Below are positions 8,812 through 21,000 of a DNA stretch of 64,000 bases, piece after piece (position 1 is the stretch's first letter; the number at the start of each line of letters is the position of its first letter). Origin of the DNA: Armillaria gallica (taxonomy: Eukaryota > Basidiomycota > Agaricomycetes > Agaricales > Physalacriaceae). The notes under the pieces were generated by a model. That model saw only the letters and a list, made by a program, of their open reading frames with translations. It searched no databases and was not told the origin of the DNA. The stretch is taken from contig JBANDB010000012.1 of NCBI GenBank assembly GCA_037576215.1, positions 248,001 through 312,000 of the forward strand. Reading direction: 5' to 3'. The position numbers were made by a program, and so were the translations under genes.

Positions 8812-9891
8812 TGAAGTGGGAGGCCATCACAAGCGTGGCAAGCCCGAGTCCTCAATCAGCTTTGGGAATTCATGGCAAAGCGGAAGGTAATGTGGATGCT
8901 CGCAAGGAAGAAGAATAAACAATGTGTTTTACTAGAAATTCACACAAAATGCATCGCTTTCAAGATGGGAGCGTTAGATATTGGAAAGGGAGGCATGGAA
9001 TTTAGGATGCAGTGCTTGCAGGCGCTGACATCGGCAATGAGATCCTCGATACGAAAATGTGGGATAGTCGACGGCGGGGCACCAGGTGGCTGATGAGATA
9101 CGTTCGTACATGTACGGGGCAGGTTACGAGCTATGAGGTCCCGTCAAGTTCAAGGCCAAGACGTCGACTTTCCTCGGTACCATCTTGAATAGCGCCATAT
9201 GGAAAAAATGACATGTAGTTGTGCGCCTCAATCGAAACAATATTGGGGAACAGATTGCGACTGCTAAAGGTAATGTTCTTGACAACAATATTAACAGAGT
9301 TGTCCGTATACTCGATCCTCGGAAGGGGGGTGTAGCCAGCCTGGAATACATCAGTCAGAACGATAATTGGGAGTAGCGGCAGAACCAGACCTTCTCAACC
9401 AACATTAGTATCACGCTACGAATATCGTTGGGCTAGCCATTCATCCTGGGAACCCAAGTTTCAAGCCTCTCCTCATCGGAACAAGTGGCCCTCAGGAGCA
9501 GCCTCATCGATATCCTTGAGCTGGCTACACTAGGTTGTGGTGGCGGTGGTGTGAGCGATGATTTTGACTGCGAGATCTCGATCAACGACGCTGAGCCTGA
9601 TAAGTTTCAGGAATTCAGCTGGTCGAGGTTGACGTTGATGCATTACGCTCAGAGAAATTAAAGGTGTGTTCAACGCATACAACGGTGTTGCTTAAAAATT
9701 AGAATGTAGAGGAACGGGCGAGCAGAGAGGAAACGAAGCGGAACAAAAAGGGCATCAAGGCTTCTGGCGGAAATGACGTACCTACTACCGAATACATGTG
9801 CCTCACCCGAAAGGGGGAATCACCAACAAACACAGCCACAAAAAAAAGCTCAGGTTGCAAAGACCGAATCCTGTATACACAGGACTCGGAA
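8812..9891 (-). mobile_element. Helitron-like element, short copy (1,080 bp)
   Basis: This segment interrupts the LysM/C2HC cassette. Its ends match those of the 6.3-kb segment at 46334-52608. At 9891, read inward on the minus strand, it begins TTCCGAGTCCTGTGTATACAGG; the other copy begins TTCCTAGTCCTGTGTATACAGG. At 8812 it reads TGAAGTGGGAGGCCATC and then, 25-30 bp further in, CCGAGTCCT. The motif CCGAGTCCT is thus terminal at one end and subterminal, inverted, at the other. Near the first end CCTGT-ATAC-ACAGG can form a hairpin. No target duplication is seen. Asymmetric terminal inverted repeats, a hairpin and no duplication fit Helitron or Helentron elements. No Rep or helicase is encoded, so the copy is non-autonomous. 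Confidence 0.55.
9110..9351 (-). pseudogene. Fragment resembling a large fungal protein with a DUF4449-like region, inside the element
   Basis: One minus-strand frame reads 'PRIEYTDNSVNIVVKNITF' and 'NLFPNIVSIEAHNYMSFF' before a stop. The pattern 'N.....RNLFPN..S.EAHN...F.PY' resembles a conserved block of large fungal proteins of lipid-binding type that I remember as DUF4449. This is recall, not a search. It lies wholly within the Helitron-like element, which suggests a captured gene piece. Only about 75 residues are present and no flanking exon was recognised. Confidence 0.35.
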
Positions 9892-11443
9892 CGTACACAT
9901 CGATTATCACTTGGTCTGCATGTGACAGCCACCCATGCCCATACGTCGTAGATCTACTAATCACGACCCGACCGATATCCTTTTTAGATGAGACGCCATC
10001 TCATCGTATTGTCTCTTAAATGCGACCTTGTATCCCGGTCCTTTTCACCATATTTATATGTTTATTTATTCCGGCATTCATGCCTTTCGGATGACCTCGC
10101 TCTCTACTTTCATTTGATGCTTCCTTCATGGTCGCATCGCTATTGCATTGGCTACGTTGATTCTAAGCTGTAGCTAACGTGTCTCTAGTCTCTAGTGTCC
10201 TACTTTGCGTTTCAGTGCTTGTCGGGCTTTCTTGTTCGCTTACACGTCCCCTCTCCTCTGAGATTCTTATTTTTACTTTGGATTGTCCTCGGTTACCTTC
10301 CCTTGTTTACTTCTCTTTCCTATTTCCTGTGATCTTAGGCCGCATTGCTGCTGTATTGACTATCTCGGTATATCTAGGTTGTACCAAATTCTGTCGTTGT
10401 CGCTCAGTATCCGACCTTGTGTTTTAATGATCTAACTGGCATCGTCTCTCGCTCGTTCATTCGCTCCCTCTCCTCCGCCTTCTCTTTCAGATTCTTGTTG
10501 TGTATCGTCCTCTCTCTCTCCTGTACGTTTTCATTTGTATATGCCACGGATCCCTCGAGTACGCGACGGTCAGCCCATTTTAACATTTTCAAGTCTTAGG
10601 TCGACTTATCGTGCGCCTGCCAGAGATAATCAATCCGCAAAAATGGGTTTTTCCTCGCAGTAGCCATTTTCTCGTCAGGACCTTGATCATGCGGGCGAAG
10701 TCGCGGTCACGTCACAGCACCACCAGTACTGTCCAGTTGCGTCTGGTCGCTATCGTGCCCACAGACATAATTTACCGAAAATCCACTGCGATCCTTGTGC
10801 CAACAACTTATTTACAGATACTGACAACATATGGAAGTGTTTGCTTCAAAGCACAGAATTTGGCATACGTCAAAGTGAAACTACTATTTTCAGCACAGTT
10901 TTCCATTGCTAAGATCCCACATTAGTTGCTGGGAACGCAGACCCTCTGTATTTCGGCGTGTCAGTAGGAGATCACTAGGTTCATTCGAATCCTAAAACTC
11001 ACTTGACCAACATATAAAGCATCGCAGTTGATGCCCGGGTTGGCGGACTGGAGCCGGGCGACGGTGATCCCGCCTTGCGCGGCGATGGCAGAGCAGGTAT
11101 CACCGGAAACAACGATGTGGGTGTATCCCGGGAGGCCGTTATCACAGGCGGCGTTAACGCCTAGGATCGATGAGTAAGGGAGGGGCGGAGATGATCATGT
11201 CAATGAAACAAGTACCAATGACAGTTGCGGCGATGATAGCGATGAAAGTGAAAGTACGAGCGAACATGTTTTGGATGCTGAATGTGAACTGACGAGCTGG
11301 GCTTTTATAGTGTTGGTTTTCTTTTCCTCGGGCGGGAATCGGACCGAAAATATTGCTTGACATGTTCACCCGGTGGTCCAGTCGGCGCTTCTCCATACCC
11401 GCAAGACCTGAATGAGGGGAAAACAAATGAGTACTCTATTTTC
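9892..11443 (-). repeat. LysM-block repeat, copy D (inverted)
   Basis: The reverse complement matches copy A from about 4073 to 5575, covering LysM gene, introns and non-coding tail. It ends at 9892 against the Helitron-like element and at 11443 against the 2-kb direct repeat. The divergent LysM-like partner and most of the intergenic region are absent from this copy. Confidence 0.85.
10922..11267 (-). CDS. Small secreted LysM-domain protein, copy D
   Basis: This copy has the same three-exon structure and length as copies A and B, on the minus strand with ATG at 11267 and TAA at 10924-10922. Introns begin GTACTT and GTGAGT. It encodes 77 residues with signal peptide 'MFARTFTFIAIIAATVIG' and the LysM motifs 'YTHIVVSGDTCSAIAAQGG' and 'LQSANPGINCDALYVGQ'. 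The LysM exon differs from copy A in six residues and from copy B in five. A TATA box precedes it as in the other copies. The frame is intact, so it is likely expressed and secreted; this is inferred. Confidence 0.85.
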
Positions 11444-13467
11444 ATCAGCATAACGGTATGCACCTCGGATATTGTCACTGGTTCTGCATCCTCACCTCTT
11501 CTTTGGCACAGATTACTTTGGGGTGAGAATGCTGTCACTTTCAATGAAAAGGCATCACATGTACGGATCCAAGGGTGTCCAAGCCTAGGGTGCTCTGTTG
11601 ATTTGTATATATCCTCGAAGCTTATTGGTCCTGACCCTCGATGGCGGTATCAGGGAAGCGCTCGTGATATCAGCCCCTGTCCGATAGGGCATCTGTCCAA
11701 ATTGAACATCAACGCGACGGCAACTACGAAGACTCGCCCTCACAGACTTTCTCATAACTAGTTTCAGCTTGTGTCGTGAATATTCGTTGTAATAGGACGT
11801 CATCGCATCTGATGGACCCACAAGCAGCATCCAATGCCGTGACTGATAACTCCTTTACGCCCGTCGCATATTTCGATTTCCCCGTGATGGTCCTGTTCCT
11901 TTAATTGGTTCTGGGCACGATCGTTCACTAGAGAAGAGACTGGGAGCAGAACGCTTGCAAAGAGTGCCGATCTCGTAAAAACTAACCCACGCATACGATC
12001 CTCGCCGCCTTTTATCAGGAAAGGGTGTGGTGCCCTGAGTCGCAACATAGCTGTACGTAGACTTTTCTTTGGATCGTTTTCCAAAAGATGCTGAATCGGG
12101 TGTTTTCCGAGGTAGAAGATATGTACTGAGGTGCACATCTCGTTATTTCCCCTTGTGTCTTCGACGAGACACGCGGTTTTGTGAGACTATCTTTACAAGT
12201 CATCTTACTCGTCGTTCTAAGCCCTCCGTAGTGATGCTAGAACCATACACCCCATTTTACTCTGCGGGGTTCGCGGCATTCTCATGTAGTTAGGAACTCA
12301 GAAACCTTCGAATGGTGGGTTGTTTCGTTAGGGATTGTCGGTACCTATAGGCCGATTGATCATCAATCGACATCGCCATCAAATAATCCTGCCATTGATT
12401 CCGAGTCATCCTCGTCATTTTTCATTTTCAACGTTCATTCGGTATAGGTGTCGACGCTCAACGCGGCGAGTCTCCTCCGTGTGACGACATGACAGCGTGG
12501 CATTCGGAAGGCAGCAATTATCTCGATTTCCACGCGGCTCCATTCTCAGTATTGCCATCCTCCTTGCTAGACAAGATCTGTGAATCTTTTTTTGTACCCG
12601 ACGTCGTCAGCTGGGTTAGATAGGGATGTTGTAAAATGCTCTGCACCGTGTACATGTGTTCGTTTACGCGTTGACTGTGAAGTTGTTGTCCCGCTCTAAC
12701 GCATCCACCAGCTTCTCACCTGCAAATCGTAAATAGACGCCACCGTGCAATCACGATCCATGTGTCATCAGTCATCGTGCTTCGTACGTTCTCTTCTTGT
12801 TCGTGTCTGCACCTTACTCATCTGACCAGAGGCTTCCTAGGTTTAGGGTACCGATCTTACTCTCTGCGGTATCGTGTTTGATACATTTTAATCATGATTC
12901 ATTATAGAAGAACTTCGAAGGGAACCCACATAATAGGTTTCATGAAGCAAACGATTATCAAACCAACTGCACCATGTAAACCAGCGCTCACGCCGACTTT
13001 AGAAAAGCCATTACGACACACCAGACGTACGGAACGAAGCTGCGGTAACAGGCAAGCTTCTTTCATAGGGTCAACTCATATACTCATCCATATACTGGGC
13101 GGTGCACGCGGTGCCATCTCGCCGAAGGATACTCGGTCTGCGATCTCCGGGATATCACAAATTGCTAGTTCACGGTATGTCTCGTTATCTCCTATGTTTC
13201 AAGGCGTACATAGAGAGTCGCTTGTACGCATGGTGGAATGCTATTGATGGAGACCCGTATCTCCTTCCACGAGAGGTCGGGAACAGTGGATTTTCCGGAG
13301 GGTAGGACTTTCCACGGGTCACTACCCACCTCCTACGTCGCCATCATCACCGGCTATCGACGATGTTCAATTAGACCTTGTCCCAGCACGCGCAGGAGGT
13401 CAAGTCATTGCCGAAGACACTGTTCACGTGCGGCTCCATGTCATGCAGATATCAGCCAGGGTCCTGT
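11444..13467. repeat. 2-kb direct repeat, copy 1
   Basis: Matches 60478-62555 in the same orientation at roughly 95% by eye, with small indels (for example about 20 bp near 61511 and about 55 bp near 61905 present only in copy 2). No protein domain was recognised. The best shared open frame is 12894-13247 plus (117 codons in both copies); another is 11585-11830 minus. Both lack known motifs. Flanks differ between copies, so it was copied as a defined unit, perhaps a transposon. I saw no clear terminal repeats or target duplication. Confidence 0.8.
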
Positions 13468-14130
13468 AAAAAAAAGCAAACGAGTACCAATAGACAGCAC
13501 AATTCAGTTTGAATCTGGACAGGAAGTTATACTAAAAGGCGAGTACAAGGAGTGTTGCCAAGATTGGCTGGTATGACAGGTTTATAGTGTCTCCATCGGG
13601 GCCAGGCTTGAACAAAGGGTAGGACCGTTGCCTCCGTACTGGAGTGCTAAATCCATCGATGCCGGTCTCAGCGAGAGAGGAGAGTGTCATGACTCATACT
13701 TTGAGTAGGTTCTCATACCTAGTCTGCAATGTGTTATTCGTTGCTCCTCTGTTCACAATTCTATGGCCTCACACGTATTATGTGAAACGATGACTGTCGA
13801 AGATTACACGCTCAGAATCCTCAAGTAGGTAGTTGGGGCGAGCCCGTTCAGCTAGTGAGATTCCTGGTTATAGAAAAATGAGGATATCAATCACGAAAGT
13901 AAGATAGCGACACATACCCTCGGTATGGGTAGCCAAAAGCAGATCCACAATTGCGGCGCGGGAAAGGATCTAAGTAATGGGACTTATTGGTACAAGTTCT
14001 GGGGGAGTCGCGTTGTCGGCAGTAGTTGCAATTGCTGTAGAGTATAAAGTGTAGTGTGTAGAGATAGAGAGTATATTTGAAAGAGAAGGTGAGTCCAAGA
14101 GAGTTGTCGAAGCACACCACTGCGTCATAT
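13468..14130. other. No recognisable feature
   Basis: The stretch starts with an A-rich run at the end of the 2-kb repeat. It has no convincing coding frame, repeat partner or RNA gene. Confidence 0.4.
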
Positions 14131-16222
14131 ACGCTGCGTCTACTTGCCTGACGCCTTTCCGACGCACTACGCGACTTTACCGGCACCTCAACCGACCCCA
14201 GAACTTGCTGCTACTTCGACGCTCCCGCCAGAGGGTTTCTCGCCTTATTTGACTCTACTGCGCTCGTTCGCCTCTGAACGCAAGCACGACACTGCTGGAA
14301 CCTTCGCCAGCCACCATCTCTGGGATCTATGGACCCTGGAGCTACTACTAGGCACACGACGTCGTCAGTGGGGCATCGCACTGCTTCTACCGCTACCCAC
14401 TCAACTCGCTCGCAGACTGCACCATCTGAGGTCTAGTCTCACCGTGGACCTTCACAACAGTCTCACTGTTCTTATCTGAGCTATCACGATGCATCGGATG
14501 AAGAGATAATGGAGGAATTGGCTCGACGTCGTCGACGTCGTGAGGGGGAGGCTCCTGCTCAACATTCTTCTGCACCTGTATGCTCTCGAAGCGATCTAGG
14601 TGCTCATGCTACGTTCTTCCCATCCACGGCTCGACCTGCAGCTGCCCTAAGCCATGTCAGCTCATAGGCAAATGCCTCACCATCCCGCGTCGCAAGCATT
14701 TTAGAAGCGCGCTCATCTCTAGAGCCGTTTCCTACCCTTTCTGTCTCACCTGAGGGTCGTAACTCCTCACCGCCACCTACGGCTCAGCCTGCAGCTACCC
14801 CAAGCCATGTTGGCTCACGGGTGTATGCCTCACCATCCCATGTAGCGAACTTTTCGCCATCGTGCTCACCTCCGGGGTTGTCGCCTGCCCTATCTACTTC
14901 GTCTGAGGCTCTTACCTCATCATTGCCGCCTACAGCTTATCACGCAGCTACCCCGAACTACCCTGGTTCATGGGCACCTGCTCCTTTACCTCACAAAAGG
15001 ACTCGTTTTTAGCCGCCTTCACCTCCTTTTTCTTCACTGGCTCGCATATCATCTGCTAGGCCAGATATACTATCCCAGGATGTGACTCCTGTGCTGCTGC
15101 TGCCTTCCCGTTCGCCTCCGGATGTCAAGAAATCCAAGCTTGATCATCAGGAGGTCCCCTCAACACCACCAGGTCTTGCTTACATTCCTTGGAATGCTGT
15201 ATTTGCTTCTCACTACGTACCGGTACTTCTACCGCCTTGTAGTCCATCTTGCACAACCCATGTCCTCCAGGATAATCGTAGTAGTTTGAATAGAAGGATT
15301 TCTTCATATTCTATTCAGTTTGATAATGATACTGAACCTGAGAAGCTTGCGCCCATCTAGCTTTGAGAGGCCCACCCATTCAAGATGTGGTACCAGCTCC
15401 AGTTACAAAATGCGAGGATATTCTTTTGTGTTCTGCTCATCTTGACAGGAGGAGGGCAATGGCTACACCTCCGGAAGTTGTCCAAACACGCAGTAATCCA
15501 GTTGAACGGCTGCAGTCTGCTTTTATTGTGCAGGACTTGTCTTTTTTTTTTTGCAAATCTTCGGAGCTCTCTCCTCAATTTTCGGTGAAAGCTGAATCAT
15601 TCTTGATTCATGTGGCAACGAAATTAAAATTCGGTCTGAGTCATTCCAGTGGGACCCGGGGCTCTATGAACGATCAGTGATTGATTCTTCAACGAGTACC
15701 TTTATTTCCGCTGACCCCACCAATCATATCACTGGGGAGACCGCCAAAATCGCACCGATACTCGGGACTCCACGAATTCTGAAGATTCTGATGATTCAAC
15801 GAGTACCCCAAGTGTTGCATCTTCTCAAATCACGATGTGATCAGGGACTTAATTCAAAGCCTCATAGCGGGTCACAGACATTTCCTCAATTACCCAGCCA
15901 ACCGGGAGGCCGCGAGCAAGACTAATAGAGGCCATCAGCTCTTATTTCCAGAGCTGAGACTTCTTTGCCCGTGACCGGAGATGCAGATGTACCTATGGCT
16001 AGAGATGGCAATGCTTCTAATGCAGGCCCGTCTATTTTGCACTTGTCGATTGCTTCTACAGCTTCCTCATCAACCAAGGCCTATATCAGCGATGACCATT
16101 CCTTCCGGAGGCTCGACCCCAAACGTTGATGGCGAAGTCGACGAGCTCGATTCATAAGACAATATCAGTATCTTATTGTAATTTCACTGCATTGTCGAGA
16201 TTGATTCCCTATGCCCAATCTC
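14131..16222 (+). pseudogene. Decayed internal region of an LTR-type element
   Basis: A series of broken plus-strand frames is rich in Pro, Ser and Ala, with an Arg-rich patch 'EELARRRRRRE' near 14510 and many stops. It ends 'DGEVDELDS' just before a polypurine tract and an LTR-like start. The position before a PPT suggests a gag-like or non-autonomous element's internal region. No protease, reverse transcriptase or integrase motif was seen. Proline-rich, low-complexity composition makes any homology uncertain. Confidence 0.35.
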
Positions 16223-16450
16223 AAGGGGGAGGGTGTGGTGTGTGTGTGGTGTGTGTACCGGCGCCAGGTCCCAATCAGGAACGGCCGGGTCCACAGCCCT
16301 AACATGGCAAGCCATGCGCCGTGGGGTGTAAGGGATACGGATTACTCACGGACCGCTTAGCTACGTCATCATCTCTTTCCTTACATATGGCTTGCGGCTG
16401 CTACGTAGGCGCCATTTCCGGATTTTTCCTTAACTGAACCTTTTACATCT
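16223..16450 (+). repeat. Polypurine tract and putative 3' LTR start
   Basis: AAGGGGGAGGG at 16223-16233 is directly followed by TGTGGTGTGTGTGTGG, the usual PPT-TG junction of an LTR element. The start of the putative LTR is a GT-rich microsatellite. The other LTR was not found, so the right end is a guess. Confidence 0.4.
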
Positions 16451-17145
16451 ACCATGCCTTCATGTCTTTGACCTAGCTTCCTTCTGGCAATATACGCCCG
16501 ACTCGTACTCATTTCTGGGTTGAAGACCCATCGCGTGGCAGATCCTTTACACACCATCAGCGGCACTGATGAAGTGCAGACCTGAGATAGGCACACAAAG
16601 AACATCTGATAGGATGAATCCAGTCTCGTTCGGAGTCGTGAGTCGCAGCGTACGTAGAAGTTGTGTCGACTCAGCACCATATGCACGACGAACCACCCCA
16701 AAAACTCACGATTTGTGCGTTCGACCAACGTTCGACACTAGGTTTACACCACATGTCTGATGCCGACAGGCAAAGATAATTATCTCGTCATTCGATTCCG
16801 CAACCTTCCTTTTACAGCCTATCAGCCAATATTATATCGACACACAAGCTTCTAAGGGGCTGTACAGCGCCGAACCCCTTAGTACCGAAGGTCCATCTTT
16901 CTATTCCAAAATCTAATTATGTTCCACGAAGAGAGATGAATCAAACTCACGATACTTGTGCTCAACACTAGTCTTAGGCCACGGGTCCGTTCAAGTGATA
17001 TTCGCAAAATGCCTTGCAGTTCATTTGTCAAAGCGCAATGATCACAATCAAAGTGTCGCGGTTTGAACATGCACTTTCGGGGCATCAGTAGCGAAGGAAT
17101 GGACGAGTATTTTACTTTGTTGTAACCCTTATTCAATTGCGATAA
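16451..17145. other. No recognisable gene
   Basis: No protein family, repeat partner or RNA gene was recognised. The 115-codon minus frame at 16381-16728 has no known motif and is probably chance. Confidence 0.35.
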
Positions 17146-18022
17146 TATGGGCGTAATAACGTCCAAAAATTCGGGTAGACGCAAGTGGTTATTTTATGGA
17201 CACAAGTTACTCAAGTGTACAAGTTCGCCTACACCTCTCACAAGTTAACAAATGTTATTGATAAGGAAATCTGTACGTCAGCGGATAATTGATACTATGA
17301 TAGTGTCATACATATCTGGATAAGATCTGCAGTAAATCCGCTGGTCGCGAGAGAGATGAAGACTGAATAGTTAAACGGGCCAGCGACATTATTTCGGCGG
17401 TTGCCACGAGTCTTGCCTTCACGGGACCGAACCCCTTAAGCTTCTTATTCATCAGTTTTATCTATGTCTTTGCCGCTGTTGCACGCCATGAAATCAAATT
17501 TATTTCTCTTAGGTCTTGTGATTTTTGGCTTGCTCCTCAGAGTCAGTACAACGGGTTACCCTCATGGTGACTATCCATGTCTTTTCTGCCACAATGACCT
17601 CCGAATTGGCAATGTGGTAGTATACCTTTGATTTCATCCAGACAGTTAACTATGTATTCAAATGCTCTTCGAAGCACCGACAATTCAACTCAATGAAGGG
17701 TCAGCGAGAAAGAGATCACAGATCATTCAAGGGTTCACGATAATGCCTGATTGAAGGCGTACGTACTGTATTCTTTGTCAGAACATTTCCATCGGTATCA
17801 TATATAGAATCAATGAATATATGCCCGGCCGTCTGGATGAAGATTGGCATTGATCACCGACCCCTGATTCCAAAGTCATAGCAAACAACAACTTTCAAAT
17901 TGTGTGAAATACCTGTCAACTTGCGGGAGGATGCAGACAAACTTGCGCACCAATAAGTCAACTTGTAGCCGAAAAAGATGCACTTGTGCCTACTTGATTT
18001 TTTGGACGCTATTACGCCCATA
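17146..18022. mobile_element. Non-autonomous terminal-inverted-repeat element, 877 bp
   Basis: The left end TATGGGCGTAAT and the right end ATTACGCCCATA are exact inverted repeats. The imperfect match continues to about 40 bp (GTCCAAAAA..T). Exact direct repeats CGATAA flank it at 17140-17145 and 18023-18028. Inside each end lie three or so copies of ACAAGTT-like motifs in mirrored orientation (e.g. 17199-17250 and 17910-17975). This is typical of transposase-binding subterminal repeats. No transposase is encoded. The 6-bp duplication does not fix a superfamily. Confidence 0.75.
17488..17631 (+). CDS. Possible small secreted protein inside the inverted-repeat element
   Basis: A 47-codon frame starts 'MKSNLFLLGLVIFGLLL', a strong signal-peptide pattern (Lys, then a long Leu-rich core). 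It continues with a short mature part holding 'YPCLFCHNDLRIGN', a C-x2-C motif. It lies in the centre of the 877-bp element. A GTAGTA near 17617 could be an intron donor, so the true product may be longer. No family was recognised. It may be chance, but a 17-residue hydrophobic start after Met-Lys is unusual for random sequence of this composition. Confidence 0.3.
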   Translation: MKSNLFLLGLVIFGLLLRVSTTGYPHGDYPCLFCHNDLRIGNVVVYL

Positions 18023-18029
18023 CGATAAC

Positions 18030-21000
18030 AACAAACACACACTGCGCTCGCTCATGATGGTATCATTGAGCTCAGAGTCGTTCCGCTCCCTGCGGAAGGA
18101 TTGATTGACGCTGAATATGATCATTACTCAGGTTCATTGGATCCCACACCATCAAATCCTTGACGATGATGTTGGACTTGTCTCGAACTTCGGATCGATG
18201 TTCTATTTCCTCCTTCCAAGGCTGGGGAGACAGATAGTAAGGATGCTACAATTAAAAACAGCCAAAGGTATTCTCGGAGCACTTGGCTTACGATAGAAGT
18301 AATGGAATTAATCCTGCTACGCAAAAGGCAGTAAAGAATATAATCAAAGTCAGGGTCCTGAACCCAAATGTCTAACTGCATATCCATGAATGATCAGATT
18401 ATCGTGCACAAATAAACTGAGGACTGACCAAGGAACGTCCCTTCAGCCCAGCATGGCCTATGTACAACAGAAACACCCGTCAGATTGATTTTCATAACGC
18501 CTTCCAAAGATTTGGCGAGTAATGTCCCAATTCTCACGGGCGAGTGCCGATGGGTTCCGTGACAGCAGGGGGTGTCATACGAGAAGGTTTACAGTCGAGA
18601 AACAAGGCTGGCACATCTACGGTGACTGTGCAGGCGAAGGGCCGTGATCTCCTAGAGACGTTAGCTGACGGACGACATGGAACAAGAGAAGGCATTCATT
18701 ATGACTTGCTGTCACACATATGGTCTAAGGCCACACATAATGCCAAGCATAGGTACGGAAATCCAAGTTGCGGTAGTGAAGTTATCCTCAAAGTAGAAAT
18801 CCCTCGGATCTGTGGAACCGAGAATATATTAGGCCGTAGTCACACTGAGCGCTAAACACGTACGTCAGATCGATGACCGCAAGGCAAGGGAGGACCGTTT
18901 GAATTGTATGACGAGGGCACGCTGTTCTGTAGAAGCTGCTTAGGGCTTGGAAAGCCATGCATTCGAAATGTGATGAAAATGGGATAATCGAAGGTTACTC
19001 TTGTTGGAGCGCATGTCAGTCAGGAGCCGACGGTGCCGTGATTTACTCTGCGCAAGTTAAAAAAGAAATCCAAGCAACGTAACATGACGGCTGCCAAAGA
19101 TAAAAAAGTGTGGAGGACCACCATCACACGGTAATCTCGGGAGGAGAAAATAAACATGGGTCGGGCGAGGTCAGGTGGAAGTCTGATAGCACACACGATT
19201 GACCCGAAAAGTACACTATCAAATTCCTCTGCTGTCTCACGGTATCAATATCGCGCAGTCCGAGCAGGAAAAAATTGAATCGCAATCCAGTTCTTGATGG
19301 AGTTGAGAAGAAGCAATGAAAACAACGAGTAGGACACACCCGGAACCCTCGCGAGATGACGATATAGTCAATCCATCTTTGACATCCGATCCCATGGGAG
19401 CCACCGGCTTCCAGCTATCTCTGTCGGCTTCTTCATGCACGAGCTAATGGTTCAAACATCCATTTTAAAACTTGAGGAAAGATTACGGACTACGGCCATT
19501 CAATGGGAATCAGTGATGGACGCAATTTAAGACAGAGGGAAGCAGGCGGTTAACATGTCTGTACCACAACATTTCAAAGTGGTCCGTGACCGGAACAGGG
19601 AGTTCTCACCTCAGCTGTCGAACAAGGGAACTGTGCGATTGCAAGAGCATCAATGGGCGGCATTTCAACGCACCACCAACATTGAATAAGATTGTGGATG
19701 GTGGTCGGAGATCTGTTGACTCCGACAAAGTTCCCTTGCAGGTATTGTTGCGATGGGATATTCATAGAAAGATCTTCGTATCTATGTGTCTGTGCTTTAA
19801 AGAACAGCAGAAGAAGAATAACAAAAAACGGGGAAGCGGAGGGGAATAGTCTTTTGACATTCGGCTGTGTGAAACGCCGATGTAAGGGAGGTAGGGAGGG
19901 CATGCAATCGGCTGATAGGGCATATGAGGATAGTTGGAGGACGGCCGATTCATGGCGGTTTGTGAAAGAACACCGAAAACCGGCCCGTAGTCGCGTCAGG
20001 CGTCTGTGACGATCTGTGACAGTTACACACTCTTCCTTTGACCACCATCACCGAGAGAAGAGCTAGCCCTAGAAGTTGAAGAGCTGCACTGGCCTTTTGA
20101 CTAATCCTCGAGGGCTGCCATTCTTCTGCTTTTCGAGGCTGAATTCCGCTGTACTCTGGCTTAATGGACTCAGCATTATCGCGTATGAATAAGGTCAGTG
20201 ATATCGATTTCTTCATTGCTACGGTCATCCTGACGGTTAAATAGATACATTCTACAAACAAACAGGGGTTCGAAGGACCGTTTGTACCGGTGCAACATAG
20301 GCATATTATCATTACTTGTCAGGTAGCGTTCTCCGCTGTTTTGGGCATTTCTAACGTCCATCAGGTTGATACACCTAAGCATCCTCAATGGCCGCAAGAT
20401 CCTCGATAAAACCATCCAAAACTGCATACAGTCCGTCTGAGTTCGCTTCGACGACCCCCCTTTTGCATCGTACTATAGCGTAACGCAAAATGGACAGTCG
20501 ACTCGATGGACAAGGCAACGAGAATATGGGGCTAGAGGTCAAGACTATCGGAGAGGACACTGCCAAGGTATAGCGGACGAAGTAGGACGGGACGGGCTTC
20601 CTTGAGCTGGCAGAGATCCAGTGAGTACGTTCTTCAGTCCGTTGTAAGACATCGCGCTCATTGCTACTAGCTCAGACTCACCCCCGCGGATTATGGCCGA
20701 GAAGATCAACGCTACGCCTTTAATGTCTGCGATTCGGAGTCTGAGAAAAAGGTTGCATCCAGCGCTGAACTCTTGTCCTCGTTAATAACCACGTACTCTT
20801 CTGGTTACAGGTACTTCAACGTTGGATATCGTATAGCTGAGGTTTCTGCAGCGCGACAATGGAGGGCGAGTCGACGAAGAGAGTAGTGGAATCAAGGAGG
20901 AGGACTGAGCACTTTGTGCGAACCAGCCAAATAAACCGGACACGGTGTGGGCTTTGACGTCACGTTCAACAGGGAAATCAGAGCATTGGTATGTCGGCTT

